The translations under genes and the position numbers were made by a program. Of a DNA stretch of 64,000 nucleotides, positions 52,523-60,797 are shown in pieces. Position 1 is the stretch's first letter, and every line of letters starts with the position of its first letter. Source of the stretch: Halocynthiibacter namhaensis (lineage in GTDB: Bacteria; Pseudomonadota; Alphaproteobacteria; Rhodobacterales; Rhodobacteraceae); contig NZ_JWIF01000040.1 of NCBI RefSeq assembly GCF_000812685.1, forward strand, positions 62,001-126,000, written 5' to 3'. Below the pieces are notes generated by a model, which was not told the DNA's origin, did not search any database, and saw only the letters and a program-made list of their open reading frames with translations.

Positions 52523-55084
52523 TTATTCTGATGGCGAAACGTTCGGTATTAGCGTCATAATGCCTGCGTTTGCGGCGCGCGCCAGGGCTGGATCCAGTGA
52601 CATCGGGATGTATTCGCCGCGCCGCCACAATTCCCCAAGATTATCATAAAAGCGGGAAAATGGGTGGCCGGACTGGCCGGTTGACAGAATGAAAACAGAG
52701 CTATCTGGATCTGCGAAATCATAGACACCACGATATCCCGCCGCATGAATATTGGCATAGGGGGTTTCGCCACTGCCAATCATTCGGCCACGCATCAATG
52801 CTTCGTCGCCACCACTGGTGGATTGCCTGATATTGACCACCCAACCTAAGAATGGGTTTGTTCCCAAAACCTTATGATCTTGCTGGGCCTCATGTTGGTC
52901 ACCCCAACGCTGGCTTTCAGGCGTACCGCCGATGTTCTCGTCAATCCAGATAAGGGCCTCGTCTAATGCGGCTTGAGCGATTTCAGGGCAGGTCTCAATC
53001 ACGGTGGATTGTACCACATCGCACCAGCGAGATGCACCATCGATGTCGCGGAAAACCCGTTCGATGAAGAGGGGTTCGAGACTTGTGAATTCATCTGCGA
53101 GATCCCCAAGTTCGTCCCGAATTAGACGATCCTGAAGGTGGCGCATCCATGTTGCATAGAGCAGCGGTTCAGGCAAATGTTCATTCATCGCACCATTCCA
53201 CACAGACAACAGTTCAAGCGCCTTGTGACGCCGCCGTTCGACCGATCCGGCGGCGGCAGGTGTGTCGTTATACCAAAGCTCAGCACCGACCAAAGTCAGC
53301 AGCGTGCGGGCTGCGGTGGAAACCTCATCCAATTGCACATCGATAAAGCTGTCACGGGTGTGGACACGGCGATTTTGCATGAGAAACTCCCAACGTTGAA
53401 CCCGCTGGCTGTCGCCCCAATTGAAGGTCATGTGACGTGGGAAGGGGGCGTCGGTGATCTTGTTATTGGTGTTGCCCAATATCCCGCCCGTGGGTTCAAT
53501 GAACTCGGGGTTTTCGCTATAGGCAAGGCGTCCCAGCCATTGATTGAAGGCCAAAGCCCCCAATGCGGGAATGCGCCCTTGGCCCGTCTGACGGAATGCG
53601 CGTTTTGGAAAAGCGCCCAGTGTTTTCATGGCGATACGGTTGGGCTCGGCCAAGGTCAGGTTGATTGACGGCGCAATGAAATCTTCGCCAGATGTGATGG
53701 CTTCTTCAATCGTTTGGGCGTTGGTCAGATTAACAATTGCCGCGATCGTTGTGTCTGCGGGGGAAAGTGCGGTCCAGGAAATCGATGCGACATGACCCGG
53801 GGGGGTAACGCTGCCGATATCATAGTGCCAGTCGGGAATGACCGGGCCGTGGGCGCTCCAACGGAGGGTAATACGGCGTGGCTGTGCGCCCTTAATATTG
53901 ATCACGTCATCACGTTGATCAAAGGTCGCAAAGCCCGTCGGTGTCAGATATTCATCAGCATTGGACGGGTTGATTTCCTCAAGGAAGACATCCAAGTCAT
54001 CAAGCGTGCTGGCCGTATAGCCCCATGCCAAGTGATCGGAACGCCCAGACCAAACACCGGGAACACCGGGAATGGTGGCACCGATTAGACCACCGCCAGC
54101 CAGTTCAAGTCGGGCGAGATACCAAACAGACGGCGCGGAGAGATCGAAGTGCGGATCATTGGCCAGCAGTGTCGCCCCGGTTGCTGATCTTGTGGGGGCG
54201 GCGGCAAACACGTTCGACGCCCCGGCAAATGCGCGGCGGGGAAATGGCGACAAAGCCAAATCCGGAGAGACCAAATCCGTACCAAAGGCCAAGTCATCGT
54301 CCGTCGACAACAATCTGCGCAATTGATTGATGGCTTGCGCAGTTTGATTAGGATCAGCCTGACGTCGATGATCACCTGACAGTCCGGCGTTCTTATCTTC
54401 ATAGCTTGGCAATTCCGCAAGCGCGCTGCCTGGCACATCAGGAAGCAGATCTGCCAATTGTTCGGGTGCCAATACCATCGCGGTTTTCATACGCAAAATG
54501 TCTTGTTCAAGCTGACCGGACATGCGCAACGCCAGCAGTTTAACAAGCGCAATACTGTCAGCCGCTTCCCAGGGTTCAACCGCGCCAGGGAACAAGAAAA
54601 ATTCAGGCGCGCCGCGGCCCAACGCTTCGGTGTTGATCGTATTGATCCATGCATTAATGCCGGCAGAATAGGCGTCCAAAATTTCCAATGTGCTTGGGTC
54701 TAGCGCGCCAACAGATTGCCTTGCCGCAGCATAAAGCCCGAGTCGACGCATGACTTCGTCAGTGTCGGCGGTTTCCGCGCCAAAGACTTCGGATAAACGC
54801 CCTTGCGCTGTGCGACGGTCCACGATCATCTGCCAGATGCGATCTTGGGCGTGTACAAAGCCAAGACCAAACCAGGCATCCTTGTCGTTCTGCGCAAAGA
54901 TATGTGGGACAGCCGCATTTGTGCGAATAACTTCTATCGGTTCCGATACTGCATTTAGGCGATATGTGGCGTTGTAATCGGGCAGGGAACGGGATGCCAA
55001 ATACCAAATGATGGCCACAGCGCAAAGCGACAATACGCAGAGGGATACGAAAATTCGGAAGGTCCAGCGAAGTAAATGCGCCAT
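52523..55084 (-). CDS. Penicillin acylase/N-acylamide hydrolase family protein
   Basis: Ntn-hydrolase family made as a precursor that cuts itself into two chains; members act on penicillins or acyl-homoserine lactones. The 853-residue protein has an N-terminal membrane anchor (about 5-28), H-A-Q-D-R-I-W-Q-M, and the autocleavage site F-A-G-A-S-N-V-F-A, where the serine becomes the new N-terminal nucleophile. N-D-P-H-F follows as in the family. The substrate cannot be told. The ATG at 55084 follows AAAGG. Confidence 0.93.
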   Translation of the reverse strand: MAHLLRWTFRIFVSLCVLSLCAVAIIWYLASRSLPDYNATYRLNAVSEPIEVIRTNAAVPHIFAQNDKDAWFGLGFVHAQDRIWQMIVDRRTAQGRLSEVFGAETADTDEVMRRLGLYAAARQSVGALDPSTLEILDAYSAGINAWINTINTEALGRGAPEFFLFPGAVEPWEAADSIALVKLLALRMSGQLEQDILRMKTAMVLAPEQLADLLPDVPGSALAELPSYEDKNAGLSGDHRRQADPNQTAQAINQLRRLLSTDDDLAFGTDLVSPDLALSPFPRRAFAGASNVFAAAPTRSATGATLLANDPHFDLSAPSVWYLARLELAGGGLIGATIPGVPGVWSGRSDHLAWGYTASTLDDLDVFLEEINPSNADEYLTPTGFATFDQRDDVINIKGAQPRRITLRWSAHGPVIPDWHYDIGSVTPPGHVASISWTALSPADTTIAAIVNLTNAQTIEEAITSGEDFIAPSINLTLAEPNRIAMKTLGAFPKRAFRQTGQGRIPALGALAFNQWLGRLAYSENPEFIEPTGGILGNTNNKITDAPFPRHMTFNWGDSQRVQRWEFLMQNRRVHTRDSFIDVQLDEVSTAARTLLTLVGAELWYNDTPAAAGSVERRRHKALELLSVWNGAMNEHLPEPLLYATWMRHLQDRLIRDELGDLADEFTSLEPLFIERVFRDIDGASRWCDVVQSTVIETCPEIAQAALDEALIWIDENIGGTPESQRWGDQHEAQQDHKVLGTNPFLGWVVNIRQSTSGGDEALMRGRMIGSGETPYANIHAAGYRGVYDFADPDSSVFILSTGQSGHPFSRFYDNLGELWRRGEYIPMSLDPALARAANAGIMTLIPNVSPSE

Positions 55085-55218
55085 GTTAATTGCCTTTGCG
55101 ATCGCTTTTGAGGTGCAAACTTGACGCCCCAAGAGGCAGCCTGGAATTGACCTTTGATGGTTTCCACTTCATTACGAAATGAGCATGTGAAAAGCAATTC
55201 AAAGAAGTGGGGAAGATC

Positions 55219-56088
55219 ATGGCGAAACTGGCATTTTTGGGTTTAGGGGTGATGGGATACCCGATGGCGGGGCATCTGGCGAAGGCTGGACATACGCTTA
55301 CGGTCTATAATCGCACGACATCCAAGGCAGAAACCTGGGCGCATGAACATGGTGGCGAATTTGCGCCGACCCCGCGCGAAGCCGTTTCTGGCGCGGACAT
55401 CGTGTTCTGTTGTGTAGGCAATGATGATGACCTACGTGCGGTGTGTCTTGGGGCGGATGGTGCCTTTGCAGGAATGACCGCAGGCAGTATTTTTGTGGAT
55501 CACACAACGGTTTCAGAAACCGTGACGAAAGAATTGCACGCGATTGCGGCGACATCTCAGATCGGCTTTGTCGATGCGCCTGTGTCCGGTGGTCAAGCTG
55601 GGGCTGAAAACGGTGTGCTTTCGGTCATGTGTGGTGGCTCGCTTGCTGATTACGACCGCGCCACACCCATGATTGATACGTTTTCAAGCATGTGTCGTCA
55701 CATCGGTGAAAGCGGCGCAGGTCAGATGACTAAGATGTGCAACCAAATCGCGATTGCTGGGCTTGTTCAGGGCCTGTCAGAAGCGCTTCACTTTGCCGAT
55801 AAGGCCGGGCTTGATGGCCGTGCAGTTGTTGAGGTGATCAGCAAAGGCGCCGCTGGAAGTTGGCAGATGATGAACCGCCATGAAACCATGTTGGATGATC
55901 ATTTTGACCACGGGTTTGCAGTCGATTGGATGCGCAAAGACCTGGGCATCTGCTTGGATGAGGCTGATAAGAATGGTGCCAGCTTGCCTGTGACCGCGTT
56001 GGTGGATCAATTTTACAAAGATGTGCAGAAAATGGGCGGTGGACGTTGGGATACATCTTCCTTGTTCAAGCGTTTGCAAAAGTTCTAA
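55219..56088 (+). CDS. Beta-hydroxyacid dehydrogenase (HIBADH/tartronate-semialdehyde reductase family)
   Basis: NAD(P)-dependent oxidoreductase, 289 residues: the Rossmann motif L-G-L-G-V-M-G near the N-terminus, the F-V-D-A-P-V-S-G-G substrate signature and the catalytic-lysine region K-M-C-N-Q-I-A. The exact substrate (3-hydroxyisobutyrate, tartronate semialdehyde or succinic semialdehyde) cannot be chosen. The ATG at 55219 follows GGGGAAG. A terminator follows. Confidence 0.92.
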   Translation: MAKLAFLGLGVMGYPMAGHLAKAGHTLTVYNRTTSKAETWAHEHGGEFAPTPREAVSGADIVFCCVGNDDDLRAVCLGADGAFAGMTAGSIFVDHTTVSETVTKELHAIAATSQIGFVDAPVSGGQAGAENGVLSVMCGGSLADYDRATPMIDTFSSMCRHIGESGAGQMTKMCNQIAIAGLVQGLSEALHFADKAGLDGRAVVEVISKGAAGSWQMMNRHETMLDDHFDHGFAVDWMRKDLGICLDEADKNGASLPVTALVDQFYKDVQKMGGGRWDTSSLFKRLQKF

Positions 56089-56095
56089 ACAAAAG

Positions 56096-56130
56096 AAAAG
56101 CCGCGCTTCCAATTGAAAACGCGGCTTTTT
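56096..56130 (+). terminator. Bidirectional terminator after the beta-HAD gene
   Basis: AAAAGCCGCG (56096-56105) pairs with CGCGGCTTTT (56120-56129), with T-runs on both strands. It serves the converging genes that end at 56088 and 56149. Confidence 0.88.
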
Positions 56131-56148
56131 GTGCATATTCACCCGGGT

Positions 56149-56709
56149 CTATGGAATGATGCGGGTATATTTTGTTCCCTCAAGGCTTGCACCAATGTGC
56201 AGCCCGGCTTGACCGAATATGACAGCGATCACAGGCGACAGAACCGAGGTTGTATCGGTGGAAATATCGCCACCACGGTCAGATACCGCATATTCAAGAT
56301 CAGCACCCGCGGCCCAGCCACTGCTGTTGCGGAAGTCGTATAGTGATTCATTGGTCATGAAAAACAGAACATGTGCGAATTGTTTGGCACCAATTTGCAG
56401 ACCAAAGCTGCCGGATGCGGCGGAATAATAATCCACTGTCGCGCCGTCGATTTGTAGCGCGCCGCGCCCAAAGGATCCACCAATGCCAAAGCCTGCTTCG
56501 GTGATCAAAGGCATGACCAGCATGCCAACGGCTTTATTCGCAAGGTCACGCGTACCGGGATATTCAGAATACATATGGCTAAGCGTTGGGCCGACGCGTG
56601 CATCGATACGGGCGGAACCGCCACTGCTTACACCGTTGCCGCAAGCCGCTGTCGTGGCAAGGGCACCCGTGCCAAGAATGAAACCGCGTCTGGAAGTTTT
56701 GTTGCTCAT
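56149..56709 (-). CDS. SYLF-domain lipoprotein, likely Tat exported
   Basis: The 186-residue protein has a twin-arginine-type N-terminus (T-S-R-R-G-F-I-L-G), a hydrophobic stretch and a lipobox T-T-A-A-C-G (Cys23), so it is probably a Tat-exported lipoprotein. The remainder resembles the SYLF/YSC84 lipid-binding domain (G-A-L-Q-I-D-G, Y-Y-S-A-A-S-G-S-F-G-L-Q-I-G-A). The exact role is unknown. It stands alone between two terminators. Confidence 0.87.
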   Translation of the reverse strand: MSNKTSRRGFILGTGALATTAACGNGVSSGGSARIDARVGPTLSHMYSEYPGTRDLANKAVGMLVMPLITEAGFGIGGSFGRGALQIDGATVDYYSAASGSFGLQIGAKQFAHVLFFMTNESLYDFRNSSGWAAGADLEYAVSDRGGDISTDTTSVLSPVIAVIFGQAGLHIGASLEGTKYTRIIP

Positions 56710-56833
56710 GATTTAACCGCCTCTGGTTGTTGATGGGTGTTTTCACCCTTTAAACGCAAGCTAGTGGAAAAAAATCTATCTGTCATCCGTATTTCAATGT
56801 CTGACCTTGAAACGGCAGAAGATTGCGGATGAC

Positions 56834-56871
56834 AAAAAAAGGCCCCGAGGTTCCAAAGAACGACGGGGCCT
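56834..56871 (-). terminator. Intrinsic terminator after agcS
   Basis: AGGCCCCG (56840-56847) pairs with CGGGGCCT (56864-56871), and seven T residues follow on the minus strand (56840 to 56834). It ends the usp-agcS transcript 16 bases after the stop. Confidence 0.9.
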
Positions 56872-56886
56872 GCAGCGTGTTATGGC

Positions 56887-58389
56887 TTAGTTGCGAAAGC
56901 TTTTGATCTCGCCGCTGTCCAGTTTCGCCTGGTATTTGAGCATTTCTTTCTTCACGATTGGCGCGAGGAAATACAGGCCCAGGATGTTCGGCACACAGAT
57001 CAAGAAGACCAGCGCGTCAGAGATATCCAAGATTGGGCCAAGTTGAACCATGCAGCCAAGCGCAACGAAGACACAGAAGATGACTTTATAGATCATCTGT
57101 GTTTTCGCGTCTTCGCCAAACAGATATGTCCAGCCTTTCAAACCGTAGTAAGACCAAGAGATCATGGTTGAAAACGCAAACAACAGGGCAGCAACGGCAA
57201 GTGGTGTTGGGAACCATGAGAACTGGCGCTCAAACGCGGCAGATGTCATGGCAACGCCGGTTGCGTCACCCGCAAAGTTTGGATCCATCACTTGGCTTGT
57301 ACCGATGACCAAGGCTGTGATCGTACAGATCACGATGGTGTCGATGAACGGCTCAAGCAGGGAAACGTAACCTTCTGTCACTGGCTCAGATGTTTTCACA
57401 GCAGAGTGCGCGATGGATGCGGAACCGATACCTGCTTCATTAGAGAAGACAGCACGTTGGAAACCAATGATCAAAGCACCAATGGCACCACCGGCAACGC
57501 CTTCACCAGTGAAAGCACCTGTGAAAATGTTGGAAATCGCCTGTGGGATAGCAGTGAAGTTCATCAGGATCACGATGATCGCAAACACACAGTAGAAGAC
57601 AGCCATGAAAGGCACGACTTTTTCAGTCACACGCGCGATGGATTTGATACCACCGATGATCACAGCGAAAACCACACCTGCAAGGATCAGGCCAACCAGC
57701 CAGCCCATGCCGTCAAGTGCGCCACCAGCAACAGTGTTCAGCTGAACGTAAGCTTGGTTTGATTGGAACATGTTGCCAATGCCAAGTGCGCCGATACAGA
57801 TACCAACCGCATAGAAAATGCCCATGAAACGGCCGAAGCCAGCCATGCCAAGCTCAGTAAACCCTTTATCAAGGTAGTACATTGGACCACCGGATACGGA
57901 TCCATCTTCGTTCTCAAGGCGATATTTCACACCAAGGGTACATTCCACAAACTTGGTGGACATGCCCAAGATACCAGCAACGATCAACCAGAACGTCGCA
58001 CCCGCGCCCCCAACAGTCACCGCAACCGCAACACCACCGATGTTACCGATGCCAACGGTACCGGAAACAGCTGTTGCGAGGGCCTGAAAGTGACTGACTT
58101 CGCCTGAAGAATTGGGGTCGGAATAATCACCGCGCACCAGTTTGATTGCATGACCAAAGCCACGCAGGTTGATAAAGCCCATGTAAACGGTGAAGAACAC
58201 CGCGCCGATGACCAACCAAAGTACAACAAGTGGCAGTTCTGCGCCAAACAGTGGGATTTTAAAGAACACAACCGAACCAATGAAAGCGGCAATTGGTTTG
58301 GTAATGTTATTGATCCTATCGTCAATACCTGCGAATGCCGGAGCAGACAGGCAAAAGAGTGTCACAAGAGACAATATAATGCGATTCAT
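56887..58389 (-). CDS. Sodium:alanine/glycine symporter (AgcS family)
   Basis: Amino-acid carrier driven by sodium, 500 residues and about eleven membrane segments. A-T-A-V-S-G-T-V-G-I-G-N-I-G-G-V-A near residue 107 and F-S-N-E-A-G-I-G-S-A are family signatures. An N-terminal hydrophobic stretch looks like a signal peptide or first membrane helix. It follows the usp gene by 26 bases on the same strand, so it may be cotranscribed. Confidence 0.93.
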   Translation of the reverse strand: MNRIILSLVTLFCLSAPAFAGIDDRINNITKPIAAFIGSVVFFKIPLFGAELPLVVLWLVIGAVFFTVYMGFINLRGFGHAIKLVRGDYSDPNSSGEVSHFQALATAVSGTVGIGNIGGVAVAVTVGGAGATFWLIVAGILGMSTKFVECTLGVKYRLENEDGSVSGGPMYYLDKGFTELGMAGFGRFMGIFYAVGICIGALGIGNMFQSNQAYVQLNTVAGGALDGMGWLVGLILAGVVFAVIIGGIKSIARVTEKVVPFMAVFYCVFAIIVILMNFTAIPQAISNIFTGAFTGEGVAGGAIGALIIGFQRAVFSNEAGIGSASIAHSAVKTSEPVTEGYVSLLEPFIDTIVICTITALVIGTSQVMDPNFAGDATGVAMTSAAFERQFSWFPTPLAVAALLFAFSTMISWSYYGLKGWTYLFGEDAKTQMIYKVIFCVFVALGCMVQLGPILDISDALVFLICVPNILGLYFLAPIVKKEMLKYQAKLDSGEIKSFRN

Positions 58390-58415
58390 CTTATTTCCTT
58401 TCTGGATTTCCGGCC

Positions 58416-58850
58416 TTACGGCACAACAACAACGGGAACGGGCGAGGTTTGGATCAGATTGCCTGCAACAGAACCGAAAATCAGCGATTTAATTCCGCTT
58501 TCCCCACGGCGACCGATCACGATCTGTGCAACATCATGTTCCTTTGCCAAACGGATCAAAGTTTCAGCAGGGGGCCCGTGCACCACGAGTGTTTCCACCT
58601 CAACGCCTTCGCCACGCAGGCGTTCGGCGGCGGGTTCAACCACCGACGACGTCGCCTTGGCGATTTCTTGTTCGCGACGCTTATGGCGTTCCGCATTTTC
58701 TTCGGGCGTATTAAATGAATAGGCCGACCATTCGATGACATAGGTCAGAAGGATTTTGGCCCCTCCAAGCTTCGCCCGGGCAATGGCGTGGGCGGTTGCG
58801 CGATGGCTTCCGTCACTTCCATCCACGGCCAGTAAAACTGTATTTGACAT
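58416..58850 (-). CDS. Universal stress protein (UspA family)
   Basis: A 144-residue ATP-binding Usp-fold protein: V-L-L-A-V-D-G-S-D-G-S near the N-terminus and the nucleotide loop G-R-R-G-E-S-G-I-K-S-L-I-F-G-S-V-A near the C-terminus, with P-V-P-V-V-V-V-P at the end. Members bind ATP or lack activity and often modulate neighbouring transporters; it precedes the AgcS gene. Confidence 0.94.
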   Translation of the reverse strand: MSNTVLLAVDGSDGSHRATAHAIARAKLGGAKILLTYVIEWSAYSFNTPEENAERHKRREQEIAKATSSVVEPAAERLRGEGVEVETLVVHGPPAETLIRLAKEHDVAQIVIGRRGESGIKSLIFGSVAGNLIQTSPVPVVVVP

Positions 58851-58985
58851 TATTTTCCCTCGTTATTGTGATGTGACATTCGGCTTGCTGATCTATGTCC
58901 GCATTGCTGCGTTGAAATGCCTCAGATAACACCCAGCCTGATTGACGCAAGGGAATGGGGGTATAACCAGTTTGGCGCAAATTCC

Positions 58986-59026
58986 AAAAAAAATGGACCG
59001 ATCCTGTCGGAAACGGTCCTTTTTTG
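58986..59026 (-). terminator. Bidirectional terminator after hemB
   Basis: GGACCG (58995-59000) pairs with CGGTCC (59014-59019), flanked by an A-run (58986-58993) and a T-run (59020-59025). It lies just beyond the hemB stop on the minus strand, between hemB and usp. Confidence 0.8.
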
Positions 59027-59052
59027 TGGCGTTTTTGTGACATTAACGAAAA

Positions 59053-60057
59053 TCAGCCTTGCAGGATCTTTGCGACCTCGGGGGCAAAATAGGTTAGAAC
59101 ACCGTCACAACCTGCGCGCTTAAAGGCCATTAAGCTTTCCATCATAACTTTCTCGCCATCGATCCAGCCGTTAAGTGCTGCCGCTTTGACCATCGCGTAT
59201 TCACCGGACACCTGGTAGGCAAACACGGGCACGCCAAATTCGCTTTTGGCGCGATGACAAATATCCAAATAGGGCATGCCTGGCTTGACCATAATCATGT
59301 CGGCACCCTCAGACAGATCGCGCGCCACAAGGCGCATGGCCTCGTCTGAATTGGCCGGATCCATCTGATAGGTCTTCTTGTCACCTTTCAGGGCGCCAGA
59401 TGCGCCGACGGCATCGCGAAATGGCCCGTAAAACCCGGACGCGTATTTCGCCGTATAGCTGAGGATCGCAACATTCTGATGGCCTTCAGATTCAAGCGCG
59501 CCGCGAATGGCACCGATGCGACCATCCATCATGTCCGAGGGGCCAAGAATATCAGCGCCGGCATCGGCCTGGGCGATTGCCATTTTTACCAAAGCCTCGA
59601 CCGTTTGGTCATTCACGATTTCACCGTCAACCACATAACCATCGTGGCCGTTGATGTTATAGGGATCCAAGGCGATGTCGGTCATGATCATCATCTCAGG
59701 CACTGCGTCTTTAATGGCACGGATCGCTTGATTTGACAGGTTGTCGGGATTCCATGCCTCGGCGCAATCTTCGGTCTTCAAAGACGGATCGGTATACGGG
59801 AAAATACAGATCGCAGGGATGCCAAGATCAAAGGCCTCACGGGCCGCTTTTACCAAAAGATCGACAGAAAGGCGTTCCACGCCAGGCATAGAAGCCACCG
59901 CATCGCGTTGATTTTTACCCGCGGTCACAAACACCGGCCAGATCAAGTCATCGGCCGTTAATGTGTTCTCGCTTACCATGCGGCGCAAGGCGTCGGATTT
60001 GCGCAGCCTGCGTGGACGCGCGAGTGGAAAACCGGGGGTGATTATGGATGATGACAT
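59053..60057 (-). CDS. hemB: Porphobilinogen synthase (delta-aminolevulinate dehydratase)
   Basis: Condenses two aminolevulinate molecules to porphobilinogen in heme (and, where present, bacteriochlorophyll) synthesis. The 334-residue protein has both Schiff-base lysine regions (Y-T-A-K-Y-A-S-G-F-Y-G-P-F and M-V-K-P-G-M-P-Y). The zinc-binding cysteine cluster is replaced by D-I-A-L-D-P-Y-N-I-N-G-H-D-G, the magnesium-dependent type. The ATG at 60057 follows GAGG by six bases; an open extension upstream is not used. Confidence 0.96.
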   Translation of the reverse strand: MSSSIITPGFPLARPRRLRKSDALRRMVSENTLTADDLIWPVFVTAGKNQRDAVASMPGVERLSVDLLVKAAREAFDLGIPAICIFPYTDPSLKTEDCAEAWNPDNLSNQAIRAIKDAVPEMMIMTDIALDPYNINGHDGYVVDGEIVNDQTVEALVKMAIAQADAGADILGPSDMMDGRIGAIRGALESEGHQNVAILSYTAKYASGFYGPFRDAVGASGALKGDKKTYQMDPANSDEAMRLVARDLSEGADMIMVKPGMPYLDICHRAKSEFGVPVFAYQVSGEYAMVKAAALNGWIDGEKVMMESLMAFKRAGCDGVLTYFAPEVAKILQG

Positions 60058-60194
60058 CGTGAACCTCATTTCAATCTCGATAGGGTTCGCATGGATTGCG
60101 CTTCGGCTCAAGCTGTCATATGCAAAGGCGGTTATCTTGCCTGAAATAACGTCTGGAATCCACGCGATACAGATCATAAAAACACGAGGTCTGA

Positions 60195-60767
60195 GTGGAC
60201 ATTTATACGAGCATTTTTGAATTGATCGACATGCGGTCCTTTTCCAACCTATGGTTTTGGATTGGCTTGGCTGTCATGTGGTCATCGACCAGTCATTGGG
60301 TGCTTGGCGTGCCTTTTGACATCATTCAACGTGCGCGCAATCAGATCCAACAAAACGCCACCAATCAGACGCAAGAAGATGACCTGCCAACGCCGCAAGC
60401 TGTCACTGACCTTGAGGATCTGGTGCGTATAAACATCAGAAGGCTGACCCATATCTCTCGTACCGCAGCGATTTGGATGTTTGGGTTCGTCTTCTTTTTG
60501 ATCACCAGCACGTTTTTGCTGGGTTTTTTCTATAAGGCTGAGTTTTCCCAAGCGGTTTTCTTTCTGATCTTTCCCTTTTCCATCGTGATTATGATGTCGA
60601 TCGATTTGGCGATCAAAATCGACCGTGACCAACCCAAAGGCATCGCGTTGATCGATCTATTGGTGCGCTTGCGGTTTTACACTCAACTGATCGGTATGTT
60701 TTCCATTCTGGTAACTTCGATGTGGGGCATGTATCAGAATATCTCTGCAAATGTTCTGGGCATTTGA
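60195..60767 (+). CDS. Membrane protein (GTG start) often annotated as a SufBCD component
   Basis: A 190-residue protein with membrane segments at about 20-38, 91-115, 119-140 and 160-182, starting M-D-I-Y-T-S-I-F-E-L-I-D-M-R-S-F-S-N-L-W. I recall relatives in Rhodobacteraceae annotated as a component of the SufBCD complex; I cannot verify this and see no motif supporting it. The GTG at 60195 follows GAGG by five bases; an internal ATG is at 60231. It lies between hemB (divergent) and mfd. Confidence 0.75.
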   Translation: MDIYTSIFELIDMRSFSNLWFWIGLAVMWSSTSHWVLGVPFDIIQRARNQIQQNATNQTQEDDLPTPQAVTDLEDLVRINIRRLTHISRTAAIWMFGFVFFLITSTFLLGFFYKAEFSQAVFFLIFPFSIVIMMSIDLAIKIDRDQPKGIALIDLLVRLRFYTQLIGMFSILVTSMWGMYQNISANVLGI

Positions 60768-60797
60768 TTCAGTAGGCATGGGATAAGGGCATAGGTT

